Assembly (NCBI GenBank): GCA_007922225.1
Contig: ML679974.1
Coordinates: 561,657-625,656 of the forward strand
DNA: 64,000 nucleotides
From: Emydura subglobosa
Taxonomy: Eukaryota > Chordata > Testudines > Chelidae
Direction of reading: 5' to 3'
A model generated the notes under the pieces. The model was not told the DNA's origin. It did no database searches and was given only the letters and a program-made list of their open reading frames with translations. The stretch's first letter is position 1. The number at the start of each line of letters is the position of its first letter. This document shows positions 10,481 to 21,479 of the stretch, one piece after another. A program made the translations under genes and the position numbers.

Positions 10481-12517
10481 CTATGTGCCGGTCCTGGGCC
10501 TTGCTCCATACAGGTCCCCCGTGCACTGGGCCCCCTTGGTGTCACTCTAATGCAAATAATTGGTTTGATTAATTTTGGCTACCGTGCCACTGATCCGTGT
10601 TCTGGGTTGCTCCTCTTGGGGAACTCAGGGAGAGGCCCCCCACAAAATTCCCACCAGATCACTCCTCGGGGGGAGGGAGGGGCGTGGTTTGAAACCCCCC
10701 CTCCCTGTGGAACAATTGGGGGGCTGATCCCTGCAGGTGGCTGTTAGGGAGTGCACAAAGACACAGGTCCATCTGCACCCCTTCCGCTCTCTCCAGCTCC
10801 AAAGAAACGGCCCCTCAGTCAGCCCCTCCCCCTGGCACCCTGCGTCCCAGCAAGGCGGCTCCATGGTATGGCGGAGGAGAGTGAGTCAATGCTGGCCAGG
10901 CTTCCAGCACCTTCCCCACATAAAGAGTGTGTGTAAGCAGGGGAATGGGCCCGCTATTGTGGGGAACTTTCCTTGCTTGTACACTACCCCAGTGGAGTTG
11001 GCTAGCAAAAGGATCTGAGTCCCTGCTCCCACTCTTGTTACCCAGAGGCCCATCTGACCTCGAGGGCTCCCCTCCCACCCTCCTGTGTGGTGGGCTCCCT
11101 GTAACCCCGACAAGGCTGGGCCCAGGATTCCTGGGGCTCAACCCCCAATCTTGCCGTGGTCCCTAGGGCAGGGGCTAGGGTGTCCCCACTCCGGGGTACT
11201 AACTCTGCACTGGGCGCTTCCCTGACCCACTCATCATTGCATACAGTGCAAAGCAATACAATTTATTACACAAACAGCAATCAAATCAAATAAAAAAATA
11301 AGAAAAGAGGAGAAAAGTTAAAGGAAAACACCCAGCACTGCCCCCTGGCATAGGGCACCACAGACAGTGTCTCTGGAGTGTAAGGGAGGTTCACAGTCTG
11401 TATCACACGTTGCAGGCCCACTGTCCAGGCCCTGGCTACACTGCAGGGATGCAGAGTCAGACCCCTGCTCTGCCAGTAGCCACACACTCCCAGAGTCCCC
11501 TTCGCTCTCCCCAGCTGCTCACCACACACCCAGCTCCAGAGGGCTCCTGCCCCAGCTCGCTCTGCTTCACTGCAGCTGCGCTTGGCTCTCTGGGATGCCC
11601 CTCTGGCTCTGCTGCTGTGGGTTGGGTCAGCTCAGCTCCATTCAGCTTTTGGTGCTCCTTTTCCAGCCTTCCAGCTGCTGGCTCCTTTGTCCTTAGCTCA
11701 GGTCAGTTCTGCCCCAGGCCTGCCCAAGCAGGCAGCTCCAGCTCACAGGGAGGGCTGGGCTCCCCCCACCTTCCTGGCTCCCTCATTGGCCTGCCTGTCC
11801 TGTCATTCAGGCTGACCTGAGTTGGCCTCTCTCCACTGGCTCTGGGGCTGTCTGTTCCAGGGTCCTGCTTCCTCCAGAGATGGCCAACCAAAAAGACCCA
11901 CTAAGTTTCAGTAAGGAGCTAATAGACCCCTTTCACATGGGCTGAAGTGGAACATCATGGTGCCTGCAGGCTGCAGATGCTAGTGGGCGCCCCTTCCTGG
12001 CTTCCTGAGGGAACCCCCACCCTCTGTGCTCTGGGTCCCTGCCTGTTTCAAGCTCTTCGAGCTTGAAGAGAGCCCAGTCTCAGCGTCCCTTGGCACATGC
12101 TGAGGGCACAGATCTTCCATCTGGCACCTCCCTGTGTGTGTTGGGACCTGCTGTCCAGTCCCATCAAACACTGAGCACAGGAGGAGAGGAGATACAGCAA
12201 CGACGTAATCTAGGTTTCCAAGTCCCTTAGAAGACCTGGGCCTAATAGACTAACAAGCCAGCAATTCTCCCCAACGTGGGCATTTCCTTAAGCCACAGAG
12301 CCTCTGCTCTGCTCACGAAGCTATGACTTTTCCGGCATGGCTTTGGTGCAGACAAACCCAGACATACTCGCAGCCATCCAAAATAAGCCAGAGCTTTCAC
12401 AGGGTTCAGTGCAGCCCCTCGCATTCTGGCTTTCGGATGTGTTGCTCTGCTGGTTCTGACATGCAGCGTGTGTATGCATTACAGTGACAGCCAGCGAGCC
12501 CAGGCAGGTTTAGCTCC
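10481..12517. other. Intergenic, GC-rich, possible unclassified repeat
   Basis: GC-rich sequence with many overlapping chance frames, broken by an AT-rich patch at about 11245-11330. The minus strand of that patch has AATAAA-type signals (reverse complement of 'acaatttattacac'). This could be the end of an old transcript-derived or LTR-type element, but I find no terminal repeats and do not name it. Confidence 0.4.
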
Positions 12518-12590
12518 CATTCCACTGGGCGCTGCACAAACATGGGACAGAAAACGGTCCCTGCCCCAAACAGCTTACAGTCTAAACAGG
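12518..12590 (-). repeat. Dispersed repeat, 'GTCCCTGCCCCAAA' family, copy 1
   Basis: 'ccactgggcgctgcacaaac', 'gacagaaaacggtccctgcc' and 'ccaaacagcttacagtctaa'. The same blocks recur, in both orientations, at 20447, 36840, 39241 and 61310. Class unknown; probably a SINE or a MIR-like element. Confidence 0.65.
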
Positions 12591-13340
12591 AAGCTGCACC
12601 AGGGGAGAGGAAGTGGGCAGTAGGAGGGACAGGGCCGTGCTAGGGACACAAGATTGTATATTAGCTCACACCATGGCTCCAGTGCAAATTTAGCCCAGGC
12701 TTCTACTTGGGTGTTCCTCTAACCTAGCTCCCATACACACTGAGTTGAGTGATGCTTTCAACCCAAGCTAGCTGGCCCAGCTGTCCGCTGGATTACAACC
12801 TGGGTTCTGCTTTCGCTCAGCTGATACCCCACCCATTTTGCAGTGAAGACACAGGCTAAACCACTCCAGTGCTGCTAGTCCTCCCCTGCCTTCCCACACT
12901 ACTCCCCCCCACTCCCATGTGCCCAGAAGGACAGACAAATTCCCCCACAATTCACTGGGGAAAGCATCATGAGCAGCTCAGCTCTCTGCAGCACAAGGCC
13001 ACATGGAATGTGCCTCCAGAAGTCCTAGCACCACATGGCAAGAGAGCGCGGCGCCAGTGAGGACCCAGTCACTCAGGCAGGACTTTGCAGTGTGGTTGCT
13101 CCCATATGCTAGGCTGCCCTGGGTGCTGATCACCCAGGCTGACTGCAGTGAAGACACACTCTGAGGGTGCCCCTGAGAGTTGCTAAAGGGATTTGGTTTG
13201 GGGCTTTGAGCAAGGGCTCTTTGTGCGGTGCCAGCGTGCCAAAGGAGCCTGTGTCCCACTGCCTCCATGGGCACTTGGGCTTCAGCGGCATTCAGACACT
13301 TCCAAAAATGTTCCCTATGTGGAGAAAGAAGAGTAACGAA
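12591..13340. other. Intergenic, nothing recognised
   Basis: No gene or repeat that I can support. Short chance frames only. Confidence 0.5.
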
Positions 13341-13447
13341 CCCGCCCTTGTCAGAACCCGCCCGGTCAGAACCTGCCTGGTCCAAACCTGCCCTTGTCAG
13401 AACCTGCCCGGTCAGAACCTGCCTGGTCCAAACCCGCCCGGTCAGAA
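13341..13447. repeat. Minisatellite, 15-16 bp units in a 46-bp higher-order period
   Basis: Seven units of 15-16 bp of the form CCYGCCYKGTCMRAA lie head to tail. They fall into a three-unit set of 46 bp (13341-13386), repeated with few changes (13387-13432), then a single extra unit (13433-13447). Units are contiguous with no spacers. The tract has no stop in one plus-strand frame, but this follows from its composition. Confidence 0.9.
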
Positions 13448-13791
13448 GCAGGTTGCCGCAGGTGTCATGGCAGAGGGAGGCCGTAAGAAGGGATTTGTAC
13501 GAGGACACGAGCGCGGCTGTAGGAGTTGATGTAGAGAGGGTGTCCGAGCCATGCACAAGGGGCAGTGAGATGTCGGGGAGTAGGTGCCCTGGATGCTCTC
13601 TAACCATAGGCAATCAGTCCCAGCAGTCAGGGCAGGGGCCTGGAAGTTGCTAGCCATGAGCCATCACTTATTTCTAGCTGTGGGCTGCAGCTGACTGGCT
13701 ACTAGCAATGGTCAATAGTCTATTCCCACCAGTGGCAGCTATCTGAAGCTCCACACGTTCCAAGAACACAAAATCATTGTACAGGCCAATG
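13448..13791. other. Intergenic, nothing recognised
   Basis: Unique-looking sequence between the minisatellite and the hAT element. Confidence 0.5.
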
Positions 13792-13799
13792 ACTTAGCC

Positions 13800-14661
13800 C
13801 AGTGGTTCTCACAACAATTTTTTTGGTGGCCTCAGAGTGCAGTCACCAACTCTTGCTGGTGGCCACATTGACAATTTTTCCTAATATACTCAGTTAACAT
13901 TAGGAAAAATCAAATAAACATGCACATAGACATGTCCAAATAATAAGTTCTGGGTTTTGATGCATCAATTGTGTGGATCACATTATTTGCAAAAGTTGAG
14001 GAACTCTTTGAATGAAAAGGCTGACTCACTTGCCCCACTCACTGTTCAGGTGACAAAGGTGAGCGGGGTGCATGAAGAACTGCAGCCCCGCCCGGAGGCT
14101 GGAGGGAGTTACTTGTTCTTCCCTGAAAAGCAGCCAGTCTGGCTACATGTGCAGCAACTGCCCTGAGCCGCTTGGCAGAAGGCAGGGAGAGGGCTGTTTT
14201 CGGGGGGAAGAACTGCAGCTTAGGGAGGGGGCTTCTGGGGGATTGGGGGTCACTTGCACAATTGCAGAGAAGGGGGGATGAGTGGGTGAATGCACGGAGT
14301 CGGACCGGCATGCGGACAGGGAGGAAAGGGGGGTGGGTGCCAGAAAGGCAGGGAGGGAAGGGGTGGGAGGTGGGACCCCAGGCACTGGTGGGAAGCCAGT
14401 GGCTGGCAGGGAGGTGTGTGGACCCTGAGGCAGACACATGGGGGGACTGTCACTTACCTTGGCACTGCAGTCTGGCGGCAGAAGGTGCTTCTGGGAGCCA
14501 AGGACCGGGGTTATTCACCCTGTGGGGGCTGCTCCCAACAAGTCCCGGCTTGTGGTCAGGTGAAACTGGGCTGGACCGGGTGGACCCTTGCCCCTGCCTC
14601 CCTCCCCGGCAGCTCGTGGCCACACAGAAACCCCCCAGGTGACCACATTTGAGGACCACTG
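13800..14661. mobile_element. Non-autonomous hAT DNA transposon
   Basis: The left end is CAGTGGTTCTCA at 13800-13811. The right end is TGAGGACCACTG at 14650-14661, whose reverse complement CAGTGGTCCTCA matches 11 of 12. Flanks are 8 bp: acttagcc (13792-13799) and gcctagcc (14662-14669), 6 of 8 identical with both differences transitions. A CAGTGG end with an 8-bp duplication ending in TAGCC is typical of hAT elements. The left third is AT-rich and the right half (14160-14640) is strongly GC-rich. No transposase frame is visible. Confidence 0.82.
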
Positions 14662-14669
14662 GCCTAGCC

Positions 14670-16254
14670 CACCACCTACATATGGCCCTGCTGCATCCCT
14701 GTAGCTCATGGTAGCGCTTTAGAACATCCTTGGGGATGTGTGACTTTAAGCATTTGAGTAACACACTGACGTCTTTAAGGGCCCTTCTTTATGGGCACCT
14801 ATAACAACATTTCCTGCTTGCCACACATTGCCCCGTTCAGCCGAGGAGGGGCATTTCATTTTGTAGCGTTAGTTATATTTCTCTCTCGTTGTGTTCAGGT
14901 TCCCCTGCCCAGTCTCCACGTTACCAAATAATGAGTGAACCAAGAGCAAGTAGCTGTATTTTAATGTACCAAGGAAGATTTTTAAACAAAATATAAATAG
15001 GAATGAGATATAAATCTTTTCACATCCATCTGTCCCCATACACACCACCTAGCTAATCTATCTATCCTTCCCCAATACATGCACATGTAAATAGACAAAG
15101 ATAGATAGATAAATAGCCAGCTGTCTGTTCTGTGTATCTGTGCATTTATACCATACTGAGCATAGCTATATGTAGGTGCCTAAATCACTGATTCTAATCC
15201 AGTCTGGTTTGGCAGTGACTAGTGATGATTATTATCCAACACCTCTCTGGTGTCCTGTGTAAAATGATTTGGGGGTTGCTCAGTCCAGTTCTTGGTGCAC
15301 AAGTGGCTTTGTCCCAAAAAGCATCACAATTGTCACTTAGCAACTTTGCTGGCAGAAAAATCGAGGTCCAAAGAGGCCATTGGTTCAGAACGCTTCTCTG
15401 CTCCCTCCAGTGGGCTATCCCGATCACTGCTGAGGCACCCTGGTGTTAGCAATGGGAATGTCAGCAAGGCTGCTGCCCGAGCTGGGGCTGTCCTGGGAAT
15501 GAATACAGGTGCTCAGTCTGCGGCGCTCCCAGTCTGAGCTGTGTTTTGAAAAATCCCTGCTACTCGGCATTCACAGCTTTAATTTAAACTTTAAAAGTGC
15601 AGGCCCAGGCTCCCTGCGGAGCTGGTGAAATACTACATGACCGGAAGCCCACAGTCCAGAGACCTGGAACATATGGATATTGACTGATGGAAACAATTAC
15701 ACCAATCACAAGTGGTAAATGAAAGGAGAGTGCTTTGGTTTGGCAGCAGGTTCCACTCCCTTATTAGACCTTCCTGGGTTATTTTTCCATGCTTGAAGTA
15801 ACATTTCCAGACCAGGCTGCACCATATAGGGCTGAGGGGCAGAATGGGGCGTATCCCCCACCGTGCCAGCCAAACCCAGCAATGTGCCAAAGAGGGGAGG
15901 TGAAAATGACGCAGAAAGATGCTGCTCCAAGCCAATTTCCAGCAGCACATAATAAACGTGATTCAGCCCAGTGGGCAGGACCCTCTCAGCCTGCCCAAAG
16001 GATCCCCCCACAGCCTCTCAACCGTCCACTTTAAACCCCCCCTGCTGGGGCAACTAGCTAGATCAATCACTGGGGACCATCCAACACTTCATGGCAATGT
16101 TCCCTCCCCCAATAAAACAGGAGCTACAGCAGCTGTTTGATAGGCTGTGAGCACACTCTACTGCCAAGGGAAGAGGCATCCACCTCCCAGGCTCCTATCA
16201 TAGCTGGGGACCCTCCAGGCTGGGGACGCAGCATGTTGGCACAGTGAAGGAAGG
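14670..16254. other. Intergenic, nothing coding recognised
   Basis: Contains a short (AGAT)n-like patch near 15095-15115 and AT-rich sequence around 14930-15130. No exon or repeat family recognised in the remainder. Confidence 0.5.
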
Positions 16255-16530
16255 CTGACCTCATGGTTAAGAGGTTGCTCGTAGATTCCCAAGGCCTGGG
16301 TTAGCTTCCTGGCTTTGTCACAGAGTCTCTGTGTGACTTTGGGCAAGTCCCTTCATTTTGCTGGGTCACATTGTGCAGCTGTGACTCAGGCGAGCAGTCC
16401 CTTTGAACTCAGTGGGACCTACCTGCGTGAGTAAGTGCTCCCCAATGTGGGTAGACCACTGCAGAGCTCAGCCCTGTGGTTCCCAGCTGTAAAATGGGCA
16501 TGAACGATCCCTGCTTCGCAGGGTGTGCCT
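16255..16530 (+). repeat. MIR/CORE-SINE relic
   Basis: 'tcatggttaagaggttgctc', 'ggcctgggttagcttcctgg', 'ctttgtcacagagtctctgt' and 'gtgactttgggcaagtccct' follow MIR closely. The expected 'ctgtaaaatggg' block appears only at about 16488, after some 100 extra bases. The copy therefore seems to carry an insertion or a diverged middle. Confidence 0.7.
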
Positions 16531-16659
16531 GGGGATAAAAGCACCAGTGGAGAGAGGGGCTCAAAGGGCAGGAGCCACAGCAATACATAGCTAGAGAGAG
16601 TAGGGGCAGTTTGCCCTGCTGCTACATATGCTTGACCTCTTGTTTTGGAGAGGCCTTTT

Positions 16660-16714
16660 GGGCCCGAATTCTCCATGGGAGTTAGGCACCCAAATGCCCT
16701 TGAGGATCTGGACC
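16660..16714. repeat. Palindromic 'AGATCCTCAAAGG' family, partial copy
   Basis: 'gggagttaggcacccaaatg' and 'cccttgaggatctggacc' equal the right arm of the hairpin at 23822-23908. The left arm is mostly missing. Confidence 0.6.
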
Positions 16715-16818
16715 TTTGTGACTGTGAGGTGCTATGCCCTGCCCTCAAGTACCCAGGATCCCTACGTCTCCTCTGTCTGAGGTGCTCTCCCCTGCCGATC
16801 GCTGACCCAACCCTCTAG

Positions 16819-17088
16819 TGTTGCCAACCCTTGTTGTTTTATCACGTCTCTTGATCTTTGGGATTTGACTTAAAGCCCCAGCTGCTGGAGTCATGTTACT
16901 TTGTGATCATCTCCATTTCATAAAGAAAAAAAGAAAGTTTCTGGCCCTCAGGGTGGCAGAGAAAAGTTTGAAAGTGTTCCCTGTAAAATCTAAAAAACCT
17001 AGAAAGCAAAGGGAAAGACCTCAGATGTGTCAATTTTAATAAACTCATGATTTTGGGGGGCCCAACTCCTGATCTGGGGATGGCAATA
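16819..17088 (+). repeat. TGTTGCCAAC-ended repeat, copy 1
   Basis: Starts TGTTGCCAAC (16819) and ends TGGCAATA (17088), an imperfect inverted end pair. Inside, 'taaagccccagctgctggag' is shared with the copy at 23252-23540, which lies in the opposite orientation. Probably an old non-autonomous DNA element; no target duplication is clear. Confidence 0.5.
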
Positions 17089-17837
17089 CAATTGTCCCCG
17101 CCCTCCCATCTCTTGACCCCTGTTTCCTTTTAGTCCCTCCCTTTTTGGGCAATGTGGTCACTTTTGCTTCCCATTGGGCAGAGCCTTCCAAGACACTCCC
17201 TCCCCAACTGGGCTCCAAAAGGCCAGCACTTGCCACAAGCTCTTACTCCACTTTTAAAAGAAGAGGGGAGAACCTCTTTCTTGGTGTGTGACTGAGCCCT
17301 TCAGATGCCACAGCCCTGTGATGCTGCCCAGAGCCTGCGGTCAATCTAGCCAGCAAACTTTACAAGCCAACTGCAATCCCAGTGTTACTGCAGTGAATCT
17401 GCATAATCCCCGCCTCCTCCCTCTGCAGGAAATCTATAGGGTTGACCCCTAATGTTATTTTGAGTTAATGCAGCAGCTTTACGGGAAATCTCTAGCACTT
17501 TCACCCTCTGCAAATGTAATGCTCCAGGCCAGGGGCTGAAATGACAACTAAAGTGACCCTGGTGGGAGTGCTGATGAGGCAACTATCACTGTCAGGGTTA
17601 GCAGCCCAGTTGTCTCCCTGCCAGGGGGACTTTTTTAGACTGGCATAATTGTTAAGCCTGACGTGGCAGCCTGGTGGTGGAGTCTAATTAGCCAGAGGCA
17701 TGGCTATAAAAGGATTAGCTCAAATCCATTGTTTGTTGTGAGATTTGTCACTGACACTGGGGGGTGAGGGAGAGGCCTTGTTCACACAGGCTCCCAGCTC
17801 TGGGACTGCTCCTTCGGGAAGGGCTTACAGCTACCCA
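17089..17837. other. Intergenic, with a TATA-like site
   Basis: Mostly unremarkable. At 17704-17713 there is CTATAAAAGG beside 'gtctaattagccag', which resembles a TATA box and homeodomain-type sites. No transcript or coding exon can be tied to it. Confidence 0.35.
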
Positions 17838-17893
17838 GGGGCCTGATCCTGCTTCCCTTGCAATCAGTGGCAAAGCTCCCATTGAAGTCAGTG
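17838..17893. repeat. Palindromic 'GGGCCTGATCCTGC' repeat, partial
   Basis: 'gggcctgatcctgcttccct' followed by 'agctcccattgaagtcagtg' has the block order of a reptile palindromic repeat whose related copy is at 35150-35272. Confidence 0.45.
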
Positions 17894-19599
17894 GCTCACC
17901 ATGGAACCGTTCTGTTCTGAGCAGTGGCTGGAGCTGGAGGGGTTGGCCTGGGGGAAGAGAGGCACTGTCGTTCATGAGATAAGGCTGGGGGCTGAGAGTT
18001 AGCAGAGCTTTCTCCTAGCGCTGGCCCTGCCCTGTACTCTAATCAAATGAAGCCACTGATTCCGGGACCTTGATTGTTGGACGCTCCCCTTGAGCCATCC
18101 AAGACAGTTGAATGATCCCACCAAACATCAGCTGGCAACAGCGCTACTTCCTAGACTAGCCCTATTCCCAGCTGCTCCTTCCCCACCAGGGCTGGGTATC
18201 ACCTCCCAGGAGAGAGCAAACAAGCCAGGTCTCAGCCTCCCAGGACTTTGCTTTGCCATTGCCAAGCACACAGCTCCAAAAGAAGCAATAGACTTGACAA
18301 GCAGTCCTTTCTGTGCATTCCCAGGGCCAAGACAACAGCCTCGCTGTGAAATAACATTCTAGGCATTGAAATGCAAATTCGCTCACCAAGGAAAAGGGAA
18401 CAGCAAAGCAGAGGCTATGGGATATAAGTGGGTTTTTAAACAGAGGAGGAGGAAACATTCCATTTTCAGCTTGGTGGAGGGGGGTCTGTTTGCCCACCCT
18501 GCTTAAACCTGCAGTGTAATCCAGGCCACAGGTAACCTGCAATTCTGTGGCCAGGGAATCCATCACAGACTCCAGCCTTGCTGCAGACTCTAGCTCCAGA
18601 ACGGAAGCCTTTCCTTGTTTCGTTAAGCTCCAGCCCTCATCAGTGCAAAGAAAAACCTCTGAAATATGAATTGAGCGCAGCAATGCCGCAACAGCTGCCT
18701 GAGTCTGCAGACAGCCTGGAACAATAGTGTTATGCATTGCCCTATTCATCTCACTTGATGGTTAACTCTGAAACATAAGGATGACAATTGGAATGTCTGC
18801 CTTGTTAGCTATTTCATTGCAGAACCATGCAGCTAATGTATTTACTGCACATTCCCAGAGAACTCCCACAGAACTCCCCAGATGCTAAAAAGCCCCAAGT
18901 GTCTCCTGTCCAGCTGCCTCAAGGACCACCTTCTCCCTAATACCTTTAATGAGGCCACTATGCACTCTCAGTTCAAATCTCTGCAGCACACTGCATATGG
19001 GAAATACAGAACGGTACCAATGTAACAGCAAATGAATTAATTAATATCAAGCTACGCTAATCAAACGATTCATTTCCATGTTCTGATTTTTAGAAAACAT
19101 TGTTCAATTTTTCTAGAGCTGTGGCAGAATCTCCAGTCTGGAGGGATGCAGGGTAAGGGGGGGGCTTGCTGCAGATTGAGGTGGTGCTTGCTACAGAGTA
19201 GCGAGGGATGTCTGTAGAATAACGATCATGGCTAGGTTCCTCCCTGCATTTCCCTCCGCAATAAGCTAATTCCCTCATTGCCATAATAAGCCCTTTGGCC
19301 TTCATACTCTTGGAAACAGGATTATTGACTGGTAAAATGAATGCCAGATATCCCCTCCAATCAGCCTTTAACTGATACTGGCTTATGGTGATAGCATTGC
19401 ACTGATGTCCAGTGTATTTGTCTGCAGTAGACAGCTGGTTTCATTCTCATGCTTGGATGGATTCTCCCATTGCTTGCAGTCTCCACCTGGAGGCTGGACG
19501 TCTCTCTAAAAGCTGTGCTGTAGCTCAAACAGCAGTTATGGCTTGATGTAGAAATGACTAGGAGAGGTTCTCTGGCCTGAGTTATGCAGCAGGTCAGAC
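17894..19599. other. Intergenic, nothing recognised
   Basis: Unique-looking sequence with chance frames only, including a 195-codon minus-strand frame with no family motif. Confidence 0.45.
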
Positions 19600-20059
19600 A
19601 AGAACAGTGAGACTCAGACTGAGGTGCAGGAGTCGCAAGTGGCTCTTTAATATGGCTCCTGCAGCTCTTTGCAGCATGTTATTAAAACACTGGGGGATTT
19701 CATTAGTAACCAATCTAAGTTATTAGCCAATCAGGATGCTTTTACTATGTTGATGAGTTCCAGAGGGGTAGCTGTGTTAGTCTGTTTTCAGCAAAACAAC
19801 GAGAGTCCTGTGGTACTTCGTCAGATTGGGTTTCTGCCCACAAAAGCTTATGCCCAAATAAAATCTGTTAGTTTTTAAGGTGTCTCAGGACTCTCGTTGT
19901 TTTACTATTTTATTAACCAACTGTAGAATACTTGGCAGTCGTTTTGCTGTGAGAATAATATAGACATAGAAATAATAAATGCAACAGTAAATTCACATGA
20001 CTCCGGCTCTTCTGGGTAATGTTGCTCAGTAATTTGGCTCCTGAACTACTGAGGTCTGA
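19600..20059. repeat. Older unclassified repeat interrupted by a SINE-like insertion
   Basis: 'gtggctctttaatatggctc' with 'ctgcagctctttgcagcatg' on the left, and 'attaaccaactgtagaatac' on the right, read as one sequence if the insert at 19757-19899 is removed. I know this text from reptile repeats but cannot name the class. Its outer boundaries are uncertain. Confidence 0.4.
19757..19899 (+). mobile_element. SINE-like hairpin repeat, nested insertion
   Basis: The insert begins near 'gttccagaggggtagctgtg' and lies between two copies of a duplicated target: 'ttttactatgttgat' (19740-19754) and 'ttttactattttatt' (19900-19914). It contains a perfect 18-nt inverted repeat, 19793-19810 against 19886-19903; its right arm runs four bases into the target copy. 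The length of the target copy suits LINE-driven retroposition. Its head, GTAGCTGTGTTAGTCT at 19768-19783, is shared with the hairpin repeats at 40214 and 46139. Confidence 0.7.
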
Positions 20060-20115
20060 GTATCACTGGACTTGATGATCATAATGGTCCCTTCTGGCCT
20101 TCATATCTATGGATC
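20060..20115 (+). mobile_element. CR1-type 3' terminus, fragment
   Basis: 'actggacttgatgatcataa' and 'tggtcccttctggccttcat' followed by 'atctatggatct' is the terminal block of a CR1 copy. Only about 55 bp are clear. Confidence 0.6.
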
Positions 20116-20446
20116 TGGGGGTGTAATGGAAGCTGCAATTGGGAATTTCAACAGGCCCTTTAAAAGTGATGTCCAGCTGAGAGACAAGTATGATCCAGAC
20201 AGGGAGCAGGCTTCTTTAGAGCTCACCTAGTTAAGCTGCTGCCTGCAAATCCTGTGGCAACATGCAGGGAACAATTCCTGCCAGCTCATACCAGTTTCAC
20301 TTTATTGGAGGCATTCCTGATTCACACTGGTGAGCGGCGAATCAGGTCCAGCCAGTAGCTAGGGGCTGCACTAATTAGGCAAGTCTATTCTTGTCCCTTT
20401 TACAGATAAAGTGATCCCTACTCTCTTCCTGATTACTTAGCCTGGA
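20116..20446. other. Intergenic, nothing recognised
   Basis: No feature that I can support. Confidence 0.5.
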
Positions 20447-20545
20447 AGCTCTTTGGGGCAGAGACTCTCTTTGTTCTGTGTTTGTACAGCGCCTAGCACC
20501 ATGGAATCTAATTCAATGATCGGGGCCATAGCTGATATCACAATG
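20447..20545 (+). repeat. Dispersed repeat, 'GTCCCTGCCCCAAA' family, copy 2
   Basis: 'agctctttggggcagagact', 'ctgtgtttgtacagcgccta' and 'gcaccatggaatctaattca' are the reverse complement of the blocks in the copies at 12518 and 39241. Confidence 0.7.
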
Positions 20546-21089
20546 CAAATATCTAATCAGAATGATAGTAGCAACAGCTTCTTCCTGCTGGCTCTTGCTT
20601 GTAGTTTACTGCTTTATAAAGTGACTCCCCTGCCTCCACCCCAAACTTCTTCCCCCCACATCCCTTGGGACGGTTATAGTCACTTTGGTTTCCACCCGAT
20701 GGTCAACCACCATTTCAGCTGTACATTGGAAAAGCCCTCACACCTTCCTACTCCAAGGGTCCCAGCCATTTGAGCTAGAGGAGAATCACCACTAGCATTA
20801 TCAGTACGTGATCAATGACACACACTTGAATGTGTCTGATTTCCATCCAGTAGGGGTCAGTGATGGTCATATTAGCAATTACATTACACTGTCTTCAATA
20901 TCTAATGCCCAGCTCCCAGGATCTTACTTGTGCTCCTGTGCCTACCCCTGCCCTCCAACCCCCCACCCCCACCAGGGTACTTGATGCATGTTTCCCCTGC
21001 TTGAACCTGAATTAAACTAAAGAACAGAAATCTCAGAGGGGATGATTTTAGCCAAATGCCTTCTCTGCATGACTGAAATTTCACATTTC
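20546..21089. other. Intergenic, nothing recognised
   Basis: Contains a C-rich stretch around 20935-20985. No gene or repeat named. Confidence 0.45.
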
Positions 21090-21330
21090 CGGTTAGTTCT
21101 CCCTTTGTATATCAAAATGCTTAGTGATCAGGTGAATGATCTCATTAGCTTTTCTAACCACTACACCTTCTGTCATTTTAGAAAACTTGATAGGATTCAG
21201 CATGACCTATCTTTGTATGAGTCCATGCTGACTAAAAGGATAGTTCAGAAATTCCTAAGTGTTCCTGTCCTCTGCCTAATCAGCATTTCCTGGTCCTTCC
21301 CCACTGCTGACTGGCATCTAATTGCCTTGA
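21090..21330 (-). mobile_element. Possible CR1/L3-like LINE fragment
   Basis: 'ggattcagcatgacctatct' and 'gtatgagtccatgctgacta' resemble a block seen in antisense CR1-like elements. No translated motif of length confirms this, so the call rests on text similarity only. Confidence 0.35.
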
Positions 21331-21479
21331 TCTCCCTTAGGATCCCATCTTAAATTCAGGTGTGGCCTCTCTTCACCACACTGGCCCCTCCCTTGCTGCC
21401 AGAGAGTATAGGGCGAGATCTTAGTTTGCTCAGGCGTGGCCTCATCCAGCCCAGAGGTTTTACCAGCCTTAATAACTAA

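Noticed and set aside
9927..10526. 199-codon minus-strand frame
   Set aside because: Overlaps a MIR relic, no recognised motif, no splice context.
13341..13447. Tandem units considered as a CRISPR array
   Set aside because: Units are contiguous 15-16 bp without spacers, and the genome is vertebrate. It is a minisatellite.
18371..18378. Octamer ATGCAAAT
   Set aside because: A single 8-mer is expected about once or twice in 64 kb by chance on either strand, and nothing nearby supports an enhancer or promoter.
18162..18749. 195-codon minus-strand frame
   Set aside because: No domain, low-complexity stretches and no neighbouring exon-like blocks. Frames of this length occur by chance in GC-moderate vertebrate DNA.
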